From assembly GCA_963210315.1 (NCBI GenBank), contig OY723279.1, positions 1,798,001-1,862,000 of the forward strand: a stretch of DNA of 64,000 nt, given 5' to 3'. The position numbers and the translations under genes were made by a program. Numbering within the stretch: the first letter of the stretch is position 1; each line of letters starts with the position of its first letter. This document shows, one piece after another, positions 22,501 to 33,113 of the stretch. Source of the stretch: Rhynchopus euleeides. Its lineage: Eukaryota > Euglenozoa > Diplonemea > Diplonemida > Diplonemidae. The notes under the pieces were generated by a model. That model was not told where the DNA came from, searched no databases, and saw only the letters and a program-made list of their open reading frames with translations.

Positions 22501-25500
22501 CCCTCGCAGGCAGCACCAACCTGCGGCGGATGTGCAAAACGAAGCACCTGCACATCCTGCTGTCTAGCGCACTTGACCCCAGCATGTTCGGCACACCACG
22601 TGTGTCACGTTGCAACCCGAAAGCACCGAAGAAGGAGGTGGTCGACGCCTTCTGGGAGGGAGTGCACCTCATCCGTGGGAGGATCGAAGGTGACCTGCGG
22701 TGTTGGCCCCTGATCCCTGCCACCAGTGTCTTGGTAGACGATGCTAACAGACACACCGTCCTGTGGAGTGTCCGAAAAGACATGGTCCCTGTGCTGGTCG
22801 AGCTGGGCATCGACAGCGTGACGGACCCCTCCGACTACATCGCCGAGCTGGTCCCGCAGTCATCCCCTGCGACGATTCTCGATGCGATGATTGCTGTGCA
22901 CGAAACGACGAGTGCTGCCGTCTCGGCTGTTTCTGCGATGCAGCCGGAATCACGCGACAAGCTGCTTCAGTACTTTGTGAAATACACAAAGTTGTACGGG
23001 AAGGCCCGGCTTCCTGCCCACCACATGGATCTGCTGAAGGCACTTCCCATCTTCCGCCTGCACCCAGCCAAATCCGGTAGGTTCTCCCACATCGACCCCG
23101 AAGTGCAGCTGCCGCCCCGCAACATTCCTGCCTGTAACTCCACGATACTGGCTGGGCACTACGTGCTCCCGGAGGGAGATTTCAACCAGCAGTTCATGGA
23201 GGCGGTTGGTGCCACCACCGTGTCACACGAGGACTTCGTGACGCGTCTCCTCAGCAACCGGCCACTCGGTGTGAACGACGATGACGTTGCTGGTGTCGTT
23301 GTCGGCTACCTCTCAACCTGCGAGGCTCCTGAAACAGGGTCCCAAGCTGCTGACCTGCTGCGCGACACAGCATGGATGCCCAACAGGGCGGGTGGCTTCA
23401 AGCGCCCCGCTCAGCTGCTGAACCCTGAACTTGCAGGGGTCGCATCTGTACCCGACTGCGTGCTGCCCCATACTCACTTACCACGTGACATTCTCTCCGA
23501 GGTTGGCGTCCACACTGAAATTACATGGCAGGCGGCTGTCGTGTGGGCGGAAGGTGTTAGCACCATCAGCCGCAGGAGCGATGCCCGCAAATCCGCCGCC
23601 AAGCTGCAACAGGCTGTGCGCGCACTGGACCCCACAGCCGGCGACTATTTCAGCTTCTGCACCATCTCGTGTGTGCCTGTGGAGCTGAGCAAATACACAG
23701 GGTACCCACACGACCCTGCACTGGTGCCAGACAACGGACTCATGCCCCCCGAGCAGGTGCAGCGTGCAAGCAACCGTGCCCTCTGCTCTGCTGTCTGCGG
23801 CATCGCTGAGGAGCAGCTTCTTGGTCATATCCCGATGTGGCTTGAAGAACAGGTAGTGCCGAGCACCGTGCTGGTGCAGCAGCTCCTGAAGGCGGTGGCT
23901 CTGGGCCCTGACGAGGTGGTGACCACGCGTGTCTACAGCGAGATCTCGAAGCGCTTGGAGAACAACGAGTGGAGGATGCGCAATGCCCTCGACGCGGTGC
24001 TGGACAAGGACATCGTGCGGATCGGTTCCTCCTTCAAGCGCCCCTCGGAGGTGGCCCTGAGCCCGCCGGCTGTGCAGGGTGCACCCTACCTGTGCCAGAT
24101 GCCTGAGGATGAGTTGGCCAAGTGGAGAGCCGAGTGGGCACCGCTGCTGTCCGCACTGGGCATCGTGGAGAGCTTCGGCCCTGCGAACTACGCTGCCTGT
24201 GTCGCACGCCTTGCAGAGGAACGCAACGGGGAGGCCCTGGAGGCAGGCGTGCTTGAGAAGGTGGTGGAGATTGCCAAACACGTGGCAGAGTCGGAGTCGC
24301 CACGCAGTCTGTCGCACCTGCCTAACACCTACGGGGTGCTGCGGGGTGTGAACCAGCTGGTGTACAACGACATGGACGGAGACGACACGACGCACGAGTT
24401 GGTGCACGCCTCCATCCCCAACGAAGTTGCAGAGCGTCTCGGGGGCAAGTCTTGCAAGCAGCGCGTGTACCTGGAGATCCAGCAGAGGGTGACGTGCCCG
24501 CAGAAGGCGCAGCTCGTGCCACGCCTGAAGGGGCACGGTGTGGAGAGCATCGTGCACGAGCTGCTGGGTGTGGCTCACCAGCTGGGTGCTGCGCACGTGG
24601 GCTTCACCCTCGACACCGCACAGCACGGCAGCGCGTTCGTGATCCCCAACACGGAGCAGCACCAAGGGCCAGGTGTGCTGTTCTGCCTGCAGGGTGTGCA
24701 GGTGTCGTGCGACGAGGTCGAGCGCCTGGTCAGCGGGGAGGCAGCACCGGGTGGCGGGCTCGGCCTTGCGGCGTGCTTCACTGCGTCGGACTGCGTGCAG
24801 GTGGCTGCCAGCGGGCAGCTGATGATCTTCCAACCAGGCGGTCTGTCACCCAGCCTGCCACTCGTCGAGGTGCGGCAGAGCTTCGGCCCACACCTGGCGG
24901 CCTTCCGTGGGGACGAGGAGGTGGGGCTGGCGGTGCGCTTCGGGCTGCGCACACAGGCGTCGGGACTCGGGCGTTCGTGCAGCCCTGCGGACTTCGGGGA
25001 GGTGCTGCGCAGGGTGTCGCGTGCGGTGCCGTCGATGCTGCCGCTGCGTCCGTCCGTGCAGCAGGTCGTGTTTGGCGAACAGGGACCTGCAGTCGCACAG
25101 GCAGAGGTACCGGCTGGGGCTGGCCTTGACGAGCAGCCTGCTGCAGCTGACGCCGACACGCTGCGTCCAGTGTCGCGGTGCGTCGTGCGGTTCCCCTCAG
25201 AGGCGGCGGGGAAGGACCCTCGGGCAGCAGCCTGGTGCAGGCAGCAGTTGAGGCACACGGGGCTGGCCGCATTCATGGCGCCGGCGACGGAGAAGACAAG
25301 CGTGTACACTGTCGAGGTGGACAGGTTCGAGCCGAGGTGCGACGACAACACCGACGGTGACGGGGACGGCGGCGGTGGAGGCGAAACGTGCACCACACAG
25401 CGCTGGGCGGCAGTGCTGACGGCCGGTGCCATCCCCACACAGCTGCACGGGGTGGAGCTCGACCCTGTCGGCGGTGCTGCGGCACTGCTGGGTGTGGATG

Positions 25501-28500
25501 GGCAGCAGGCGGCCACCAGTGCGTTGTGTGCCGCAGGGCGCCAGCTGACGCTGTGCCCGCAACTGCACAGCACGCCGACAGGCCTGCCTGTGCAGCTGCT
25601 GTGCGCGGAGGTGGGCTCTGAGGTGGCGGCACCCCAGATGGAGGCTTGGAACGCTGCGGTGCGACGCACGATGCACACGGCGTACGGGGTGCTGCTGCGC
25701 GAGCTGTGCGCCCGCAGCAACACGCTTGCGCTGCCCACACAGCAGACGTGCTACTCCTTCTGGCCAGACGACTCCCAAGCACGCGACACACACATGCAGT
25801 GTGTGGAACACGTCTACCGGCAGCTGTCCGCACACCCGCTGTTCCTGCTGTGCACGGCAGGGGCAGCAGCGTACGAGCCTGCCACAAAGGCGTCCTTTGC
25901 GTACGTGCAGGGGCTGTCCACAGAGCTCGAGGAGGGTGCGCTGTTGGCGGTGTCGCAGGAGCTGCCCGTCTTCAGCGTGCCGCAACACGTGGCCCGTGGG
26001 ATGTGCCTCCACTCTGGGTCGGAGGGCGTCAGCGCGCTGTCTGCAGCTGATGTCTGTGACGCGTTCCGCATGAACAGCGACACGGTCGACAGCCTTGTGT
26101 CCCGCCTGGACACCCCACAGCAGGTCGTCAGCCTGCTGGAAATTGCGGCAGACGCGCTGCAGCCGCACGAGGCAGGGCGTCTGAGGCAGGTGCGTCTTCT
26201 GCCTATGTACGAGGGTGCAGGCATCCTCACTGTCGCCGCATTCGCATCGCAAACCGTGTGGATCGGGGGCCAGGCCGAGTGCACCCTGTTCCCGCACAAG
26301 CTGGGGCAGTTCGCACACCCCTGCCTGATGGACTCGGAGACGCTGCGCCCTCTGCTGCTGGACGCCAAGGTGCAGGACGCACTCCGCCTGCACAAGCCTG
26401 CAGCACGCGAAGTGCTGCAGCTGCTGCAGGGTGCACAGCAAGCCACCCCTGTGCCCCGCAGCTGGAAGGGGCAGAGTGCCGTGCCTGCAGAGGCTGCTGC
26501 GGCTGTGCCGCACGAGTGGCTGCAGAGCCTGTGGTGCATCATGCAGCCCAACGACACAGCACGCTTCACATCGTGGCCGCTCCTGCCGCTTGCAGACGGC
26601 CGCCTCGTCAGCTGTGGGGACGTGCAGCTTGTCTTCAACTTCGAAGCGGAGGAGGTGTCTGTGGGTGCTGCTGCCGAGGGCGGGACGGGTGCCGTGGACA
26701 CACACACACCCGTGCCCTCGCACAGCGCACACGACCCTGCCGTGCTGCGTGAGCATGTGTGCGCCCTGGGGCTGCCTGTGGCGTCCCCTGTGTTCACAGG
26801 GGTCACACGCTTCCAGCCGCAGGGCACCGCAGCCCAGGTGGTGGCGCAGAAGCTGGCTGACTGCACGCAGCGCGGGTTGGTGCAGTGGGAGGGCGCGTGT
26901 GTGGCGCACACCGATGCCCTGCTGCAGTACCTTGCAGGCAGTTCGTCCGACTTTGGGGAGCAGGTGCATGCCGACAACATACGGAAGCTGCCACTCTTCA
27001 CCCCGGTGTCGGACCCAGGGAGTCGTGTCGCCCTCCAGCAAACCGACTGCACTGCAGCACCGGCCGTGCCCTTCCTGCAGGATGTCAAGTGGTATGTACT
27101 GCACGTGTCTTGTGCCTCGCACGCCACACACCACAGGGTCACACGCTCAGACGAGACCGACCCGCTGCTGCAGCAGCTGGGTGTGGAGCTGCTGTCGGAA
27201 GCGGACGTGTGGGTGCGTGAGGTGATTCCGTCGCTGCACGACAACATGCGGTCAGATGAGCGCCACGACAAGGTATGTGCTGTGCCTGGTGCTGGCATTG
27301 ATCCACACACCCTACACACTTCGTTGTGACACAGCTGCTGTACCTGCGTGACAACTACGCCCGTCTGCTTGGTGTTGTCGATGTTGGAGGTGCCGAAGGT
27401 GACGAAGGTCCTGAAGGTGCTGTTGTCGATGTTGAAGGTGCCGCAGGTGACGAAGACACCGACGCCCCCGCTGTTGCCGAATCCAGTGAATCGAGCGATG
27501 CAAATGAACCACACTTGGCCAGCGATCTCAGGGAACTGGAAACAGACATGATGAATGCCGCCATCGTATAATTTGGATCTGGAACCGCTGCGCGCCCTCT
27601 GGGAAGTGGTCTTGGTTTCTGTCGCCACGCAACACGCCACTGCCTGCACACGATCCACCACACAGTTCCCCAACCGCGACGGCACGCTGATGACTGCCAG
27701 TGACTTCCTGCACCCGGACATCCAGCTGGTCAAGGTGTGCTTCCCTTGCTTGGCCTGCCTGCCACACCACACCGCACAGGATGTCGTTGGCGATGACGGG
27801 TCGCGCCTTCCAGATGCACGCTACTGCGATGGGGCGTGGCTTACCTTCCTCCAGGAGCTGGGGATGCGGCCTGACGTATGGCGCTGCAGCGACACACACA
27901 CACGGGTGGGCGGGGAGTGGGCAACGATGTGAAGTTGTGTGTTCCGTGTTCATGATTCCTCATTTGTCCACACCCACCCCACCTGCCACCACAGATGGAC
28001 TCAGCAACGTTCCTCCGGTGTGCGGGATTCATCGACGAGGGGAAGGGCAAAGACCTGGACGCAGATGCCGTCAGCCGTGCCGCGCGTCTTGTGGACTCCC
28101 TCGTGTCTGACCTGGAAGCAGTACTGCCAGAGGAGGTGTCCGAGCGCATTCATGTTGTGGAGCAGCTGCGTCATCTGGCCATCGTGCCGCGTGTGGACCC
28201 CGTGCTGGGGAAGCACCGTCTGTTCACCTTCGCGCAGTGCTGCCTGCAGCAGGACGTGCAGCTTGTCGTGTTCAGCATGCCGACTCTGGAGCAGAAGTGG
28301 GTGCCGCCACGTGAGGCCTTCGCTCTGCTGTCGCTTGCATCGCCCCCGCCTGCAGAGGCTGTGGTGAAGTCGCTGGAGCGGGCCACAGACGCACTGATGC
28401 AGGAGTACCCGCTGGAGTCCAGCCCGGCAGCCGACTTCTGCGAAGCTGTGGCACACATCGTGGATGCGGTGCAGGACGTGGCGCGGCGTGAGAAGCTGCT

Positions 28501-30112
28501 GTCACGCGTGCGCAACACGGCGTGCCTGCCCGTCAACAATGCGGTGCTGGCACTCCCACGGCGCTGCTTCATTGCAGCCGACAAGCCCATGCCGCCGCTG
28601 GTGCACGTGCTGCCCGCAGAGTACAAGCAGCATCTTGCTGTGCTGGAGGAGGTGGGGGTGCGCACGTCTCCCGACGAGTCGTTCTACCAGGCGACGCTGG
28701 AGGAGCTGGCACAGGTGCAGCGGCCGCTCAGCCCTGGGGAGCTGAACGGCGTGCTGTACATGGTGCAGGTGCTGTGCGCCAAGGGTGAGGCGGTTGCATT
28801 CGTGCCCGATACTGGCAGCGTGATGCGGGACGCGACACGCACGCTGTACAACGACGCACCGTGGCTGATGCCGCGCCTGCAGGACGGGGCGCTGTCGTTC
28901 GCACACCCACGCCTGGAGCAGAGCCTCTGCGAGCGCGTGGGGCTGTGCACACTGCAGCGTGCGCTTGTGGAGCACCTCAAGGGCAGCCCTGCTGTGGTGG
29001 AGAGTGCAGAGGCTGACGAGCTGACGGAGCGCCTTCACAGCAAGGAGCTCGTGGTGTGCCTGCTGGACCTGCTGCGGTTCCAGCTGAGCGACGTGCCGCA
29101 CGCACACGTCGTGGAGACGACGCTGCGGAAGTACCGCGTGCAGTTTGTCGAGGCGCTGCACACGCGCCTGCTGTCGGGCGGTGCAGACGGGGAGGACGTG
29201 ACTGGTGACGCGGACGGGTGTCTCTTCTTCACAGACGATGAGGCACACATCATCTACGTGTCTGCTGCACGCCTCCCTGCAGGGCTGGACGCGGCTGCCG
29301 CTGTCGCACGCTGTGCCGTGCGCATCCTGCGCCTGCCGCAGGTTCCGCCCTTCCTGGCGCGGGTACTCGCCTGCCGCCCTGCCGACATGCAGGCCTGCGT
29401 GTGTGCCCTGCAGCTCGCCAACGGTGGGGGCGGTGCTGCAGGAGAGCGTGCGAAGCTGGGGCATGAGCTTGTTGGGGCGGATGCGGGTGTGGTGCAGCAG
29501 GTGGGCCGGCGCCACGTTGTCGGCGAGTGCGTCGCGTGGGAAGATGAGACGGGCATTCGCCGGTACGGCGAGGTTGCGGGTGTCTACGAGACCCAGATGG
29601 CCGACGCGCCGTACAACTACGACATCCGTGTTGGACTTGCGAAGAAGCGCATTCCCTGCACACACGTCTTCATGTTTGCGAGTGCACCCGTCCCCGACAC
29701 TGCAGGCGGCACACCGGCTGCTGCTGCAGGTGTGGGTGGCGACGCACCTGCCGACGCTGATGCATCAGACGACGCAGGGCGGCACCGCATCCTGACGAGC
29801 CTCATGCAGCAGCTCGGCATCCAGGTGGACTCCGATGTCGCGACCCTGATGGACAAGCTGGAGGACACACGGCGCGAGGTGCAGGGGCTGCACAACCGCA
29901 TCGGGCAGGCCGACAAGAAGGTGGAGCGCCTGCAGCGCGAGAGCGAGGACATGCACGCGCATTCCGACTGCTGCGTGTGCCTCACCCCGATGGAGTCGAA
30001 GAAGGTGCTCGTACCCTGTGGGCATGTGCTCTGCGATGAGTGCTCGGAGCGTTGCGAGAAGTGCCCCCACTGCAGGGTGGAGGTGCAGTCGCGTGTCAAG
30101 CTCTACCTGTAG
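16539..30112 (+). CDS. Sacsin-like giant chaperone with C-terminal RING, copy B (five exons)
   Basis: Inferred exons are 16539-27272, 27335-27565, 27666-27734, 27780-27875 and 27995-30112. All introns are GT-AG and phase 0, giving about 4,415 residues. Module 1 is an HSP90-like ATPase with QNADDAGAT near residues 35-43, GRFGIGFNSVYH near 104-115 and HINGYFELPSDRR near 383-395. Module 2 starts near 1348 with QNADDAQAS and GRFGIGFNAVYH. Module 3, near 2660, keeps the fold's sequence pattern (HELLGVAHQLGAAHVGFTLD) but has lost the Asn-Ala-Asp-Asp motif. Exon 2 is an acidic linker. Exon 5 carries a VVGECVAWEDE...YGEV domain, a coiled coil and a C3HC4 RING near 4368-4410. The likely role is ATP-dependent protein quality control with E3 ubiquitin-ligase activity; this is inference from domains. 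The ATG is chosen because copy C conserves it and the SxxLVDRLREIL start typical of the family follows directly. A CTGCAG just before the ATG could be the acceptor of a leader intron. Confidence 0.9.
27273..27994 (+). other. Intron cluster and small exons 2-4 of copy B
   Basis: The introns are 27273-27334 (62 bp, GTATGT...ACACAG), 27566-27665 (100 bp, GTATAA...ACACAG), 27735-27779 (45 bp, GTGTGC...GCACAG) and 27876-27994 (119 bp, GTATGG...CCACAG). The exons between encode 77, 23 and 32 residues, all phase 0. Joining them restores a typical sacsin passage: FPNRDGTLMTASDFLHP, then WLTFLQELGMRPD, then MDSATFLRCAGFI. The 62-, 45- and 119-bp introns recur with the same lengths in copy C. The ATG at 27995 is therefore an internal codon, not a start. 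Confidence 0.85.
27995..30112 (+). CDS. Exon 5 of copy B: sacsin C-terminus with coiled coil and RING finger
   Basis: This exon adds 705 residues in frame with exons 1-4. It begins with sacsin-type repeats (PREAFALLSLASPP; LLSRVRNTACLP). It continues with a conserved VVGECVAWEDE...RRYGEVAGV domain, which plant RING-bearing sacsins also carry before their C-terminus, then an Ala/Asp-rich linker, a heptad-rich coiled coil (DKLEDTRREVQGLHNRIGQ region), and a C3HC4 RING: CxxC, VPCGHVLC, DEC, CPHC. The RING predicts zinc binding and E3 ligase activity. An annotation that ignores the small exons would show this as a separate 705-residue gene starting at an internal ATG. Confidence 0.85.
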   Translation: MDSATFLRCAGFIDEGKGKDLDADAVSRAARLVDSLVSDLEAVLPEEVSERIHVVEQLRHLAIVPRVDPVLGKHRLFTFAQCCLQQDVQLVVFSMPTLEQKWVPPREAFALLSLASPPPAEAVVKSLERATDALMQEYPLESSPAADFCEAVAHIVDAVQDVARREKLLSRVRNTACLPVNNAVLALPRRCFIAADKPMPPLVHVLPAEYKQHLAVLEEVGVRTSPDESFYQATLEELAQVQRPLSPGELNGVLYMVQVLCAKGEAVAFVPDTGSVMRDATRTLYNDAPWLMPRLQDGALSFAHPRLEQSLCERVGLCTLQRALVEHLKGSPAVVESAEADELTERLHSKELVVCLLDLLRFQLSDVPHAHVVETTLRKYRVQFVEALHTRLLSGGADGEDVTGDADGCLFFTDDEAHIIYVSAARLPAGLDAAAAVARCAVRILRLPQVPPFLARVLACRPADMQACVCALQLANGGGGAAGERAKLGHELVGADAGVVQQVGRRHVVGECVAWEDETGIRRYGEVAGVYETQMADAPYNYDIRVGLAKKRIPCTHVFMFASAPVPDTAGGTPAAAAGVGGDAPADADASDDAGRHRILTSLMQQLGIQVDSDVATLMDKLEDTRREVQGLHNRIGQADKKVERLQRESEDMHAHSDCCVCLTPMESKKVLVPCGHVLCDECSERCEKCPHCRVEVQSRVKLYL

Positions 30113-33100
30113 TCCCACCGCACGCTGTCGCCATCGCACAGCACCTCACACGCAAGGTGCGACACATCAGCGGACACCCGCAGCAAGACAGCATCCTCTT
30201 GGTTGCACCCCACAACACCTCAAGGAGAAACTCATGAATCACGGTTGCCCCGCTCCCCTCGAATGACTCAGGTGCCTTCAGGCAAATGCAGGCTGCCGGA
30301 GCGATTTGCTGCTGAACGGAGTTTTGCTGCTTTCTCTCTCCCCCCCCCCTTTCTCCCCCCCTCTATCGTATGTGAATGTCCCCGTATACAGCTAGAATAC
30401 CCAGCAGTACAGCCCCCCCCCCCCCCCGGGCCCCCCCCCCCCTCTCTCTCTCTCATCTCCGACATTCTTCCTCCTCGCCACCCTCTATACCCTCCCCGCT
30501 CTCCTTTCCCCCTCCCCCTCCGACCCAAACTGACCCTGGAGACGACTTTTTGTCGTTTTCATGTTTGGACACCAGAGGGTCCGCTGGTGCCTCTCCCCCC
30601 TGTTCACCCCCGGGAGGGAGGGGAGGACGGTGGCTCTCTTGGTAGTTGAAACATCGGGATTTCAGCCCGCTGCGGCACATGGCATGTTCTCCCGCAGAGG
30701 CTCCTGTTGGATTGAACCAGACCCAGGGTTTGCAGGGGATGTGAGAGAGTGGCGTGATTCTGCCTCGTCGTGCCTGACAGGTGCAACACAACACAACACA
30801 AAAAACATACCACCCACCCGCTTTGGCGTGGCCAACACCCCAACATCCCTGCCTGTGCCCCACCCCGATGGAATCGAACCCCAATCCCATCTATCCCAAC
30901 CCTTATCATTGCCTTTGCCTTTCGCATTGCCCGCTGCCCCCCCCGCCCTCCCAGGTCAGGTCCTCTGTTGGAACGCCCGGGCTTTCAGCCCGGGTGCTCC
31001 GACCCCCGGCGTGAGGACCTGGTCACCTTTTCCTTCGAACATGTCACACAGCGTGACCCCTGAACCCACCACTACCGCCGCCCCGCCCTGTCTCTGCCTG
31101 GCAGCATCCCCGTGAGGTGTCAGGCGGGTGTTGAATAGGAAGCGGGTGGTGTCGCTCTAGAAAAGAAAGGAAGTGCATTATCATCCAAGGACAGCAACAC
31201 GGGTGTGACTGTGTGTTTGATGCATGTCTTACGGGGTATGGCACCCTTCTGATTCTACTGCTTCCACTGTGGCGAAATCAGCTCCCGGTTCACCGCACTT
31301 CATCCTGGCACGCACTCTCTATTGATGCAGTGGTGTTTGCTTCTTTGCTTTACCCAGGCTCCTGGTCTCTAGCAAAGAAGGCTGTTGGCAGCGCATGTGT
31401 TCACCCATGCACCCCCGCACAGGTGACGAACCAGCGCACAACCAAAAGACTCCTTTCTTGTCCTTTTGATACCTTCCCCTCCCTTATCGCTTCTCACCCT
31501 CAGCCACATGCTCCTGCGGCATGAGGCCTTTCAGATTTTCGCCGTCCGCTCCTTCTTCAAAGTTCGGGTTCAATCCAACTGCGCGTTCTTCGGCTCCAGG
31601 TTGGCTCCACGAAGCAGCTGACCTGGCTGCCACATGGGCTACGCGCAGGCTGTGACCAACAGTGCAGGGAGGTGGAGTGTGAGGGTGTCTATGCAGAACA
31701 CGTCTGATGCATGCATCGACAGCTTTGTTACAATATAGGGATGGCGGGGCATAGCCTTCGGATGGGGGGAGACCTCGGGGGCAAGTTGTTCCCGCTGCTG
31801 CCTGCATGTGTGGACAGGGCGGTTGCTGCTGCGGTGGGTGCGTTGCGGCACCACCTGGCCCCCTGCGGGCCAGGTGGCGGCTGATGGGTGCACTCACTTG
31901 GCGGCGGCACTGCCTTCTCCTCTCTTCCTGTCGGGCATCATGCCGATGCTGCGCTGCATGTCGCGCACTGCTTCCGGTGTGACCCTCTTCGAAGCATGCG
32001 GGGGTGCGGTAGGCCTGTCGACCTGCTCAACAGCAGAAGTAACTGCAGGACCAGCGCACCCTCTTTTTGATGTTTCAGAGTTGCCCAGTTGGCGGAGCCA
32101 ATTGGGATAATTTTACGTTGCCTTGAGCTATCTTGCGACACCCCACCCGCACCGCTGCATCAGACAGCGGTGTACACAACGTGGGGGGTCTGCGTCACAA
32201 CAGCACATTACAATTATGACACACTCAGTGTGGGAGGAAGGTGTCGCTTTGTCAGGACACCCTTACTCACCCACTTGTTGATCCGCACCCCTCTCCTTCA
32301 CACAGGCGATGGTGTGTGAGTGCCAGTGGAGGCAGCACAAGAGTTCGCTCGGTGCGACCTACACTAAACTAAAAAGATTAGCGTGCGCGCGTGTGTGTGT
32401 CTGCCTCATCGAAGCAGGAAGTCAATGCACAGGCCAAACCCAAGTGAGTTACCCTTTGGCCCTGCTGCACAGCGTCTCCCGGAGAGGCTTTCCCTCAGCT
32501 GACGGACGGATCTGGTGCTGTCTTGGATGGCCACGATGTCTGCGAAGAGGGGGCAATGAGTCTGACCCCTTGACACGGCTGACCTTTCAGCGGCGTTGGG
32601 GACCGGAGCGTTCTCACAGGGTGCGGGAGGGGAAGGGGTTTGAACAATAGGGACCAGTTGCACAGACACACACAGTGTGGACGCAGGCTTCTTCTCTTCG
32701 TGGTAGAATGCGTATATCCAGTTATCAGGCAGCAGTCTCTCGTGGACTCAAATGTGAGATATGTGCTGGGCCTGAAGAAAGGGGCTGTGTGTGTTGTGTG
32801 TGCCTGCAAGTGGGCGTGTTTCTCTGCATCGTACATTGCCTTTCCTTATCACTACGCTCGGCGTTTACCTTCATTCTGCGAATTAACACCCCCCGCTTGC
32901 AGCAGCAAGGCCTACCGAGCTGACACCACACTTGGCGAGGATGTGCCGCGCTTTGCTAAGCCTGTCCCTTACCGGGCTTCGGGGATTTGACACCCTTCTG
33001 ATTCTACTGCTTCCACTGTGGCGAAATCAACGCCCGGTTCACCGCACTTCATCCTGGCGTGCACTCTCGATTATGGTGCAATGTTCCTCTTCTGCTTCCT

Positions 33101-33113
33101 TGCCCTTTTGTTA
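30113..33113. other. Intergenic between copies B and C
   Basis: No gene was recognised. The segment holds pyrimidine and C homopolymer tracts (about 30340-30480), a multi-helix hairpin at 30958-31020, and one half of a diverged duplication (about 31240-31990, matching 32990-33830). Short open frames on both strands have no domain signal. Confidence 0.5.
30958..31020. other. Compound stem-loop of unknown role
   Basis: The outer stem AGGTCCTC (30958-30965) pairs perfectly with GAGGACCT (31013-31020). Inside, CGCCCGGG and CCCGGGTG (30974-30981 and 30989-30996) form an 8-bp stem with one G-T pair around the loop CTTTCAG. It could be a structured RNA, a terminator-like element or a transposon remnant; nothing adjacent decides which. 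Confidence 0.4.

Noticed and set aside
31561..31580. tRNA-like B-box (GGTTCAATCC)
   Set aside because: No matching A-box, acceptor stem or anticodon arm could be found around it.
31808..32110. 100-codon frame within the duplicated hairpin region
   Set aside because: Its counterpart in the second half of the duplication diverges in sequence and end point, so no protein is conserved.
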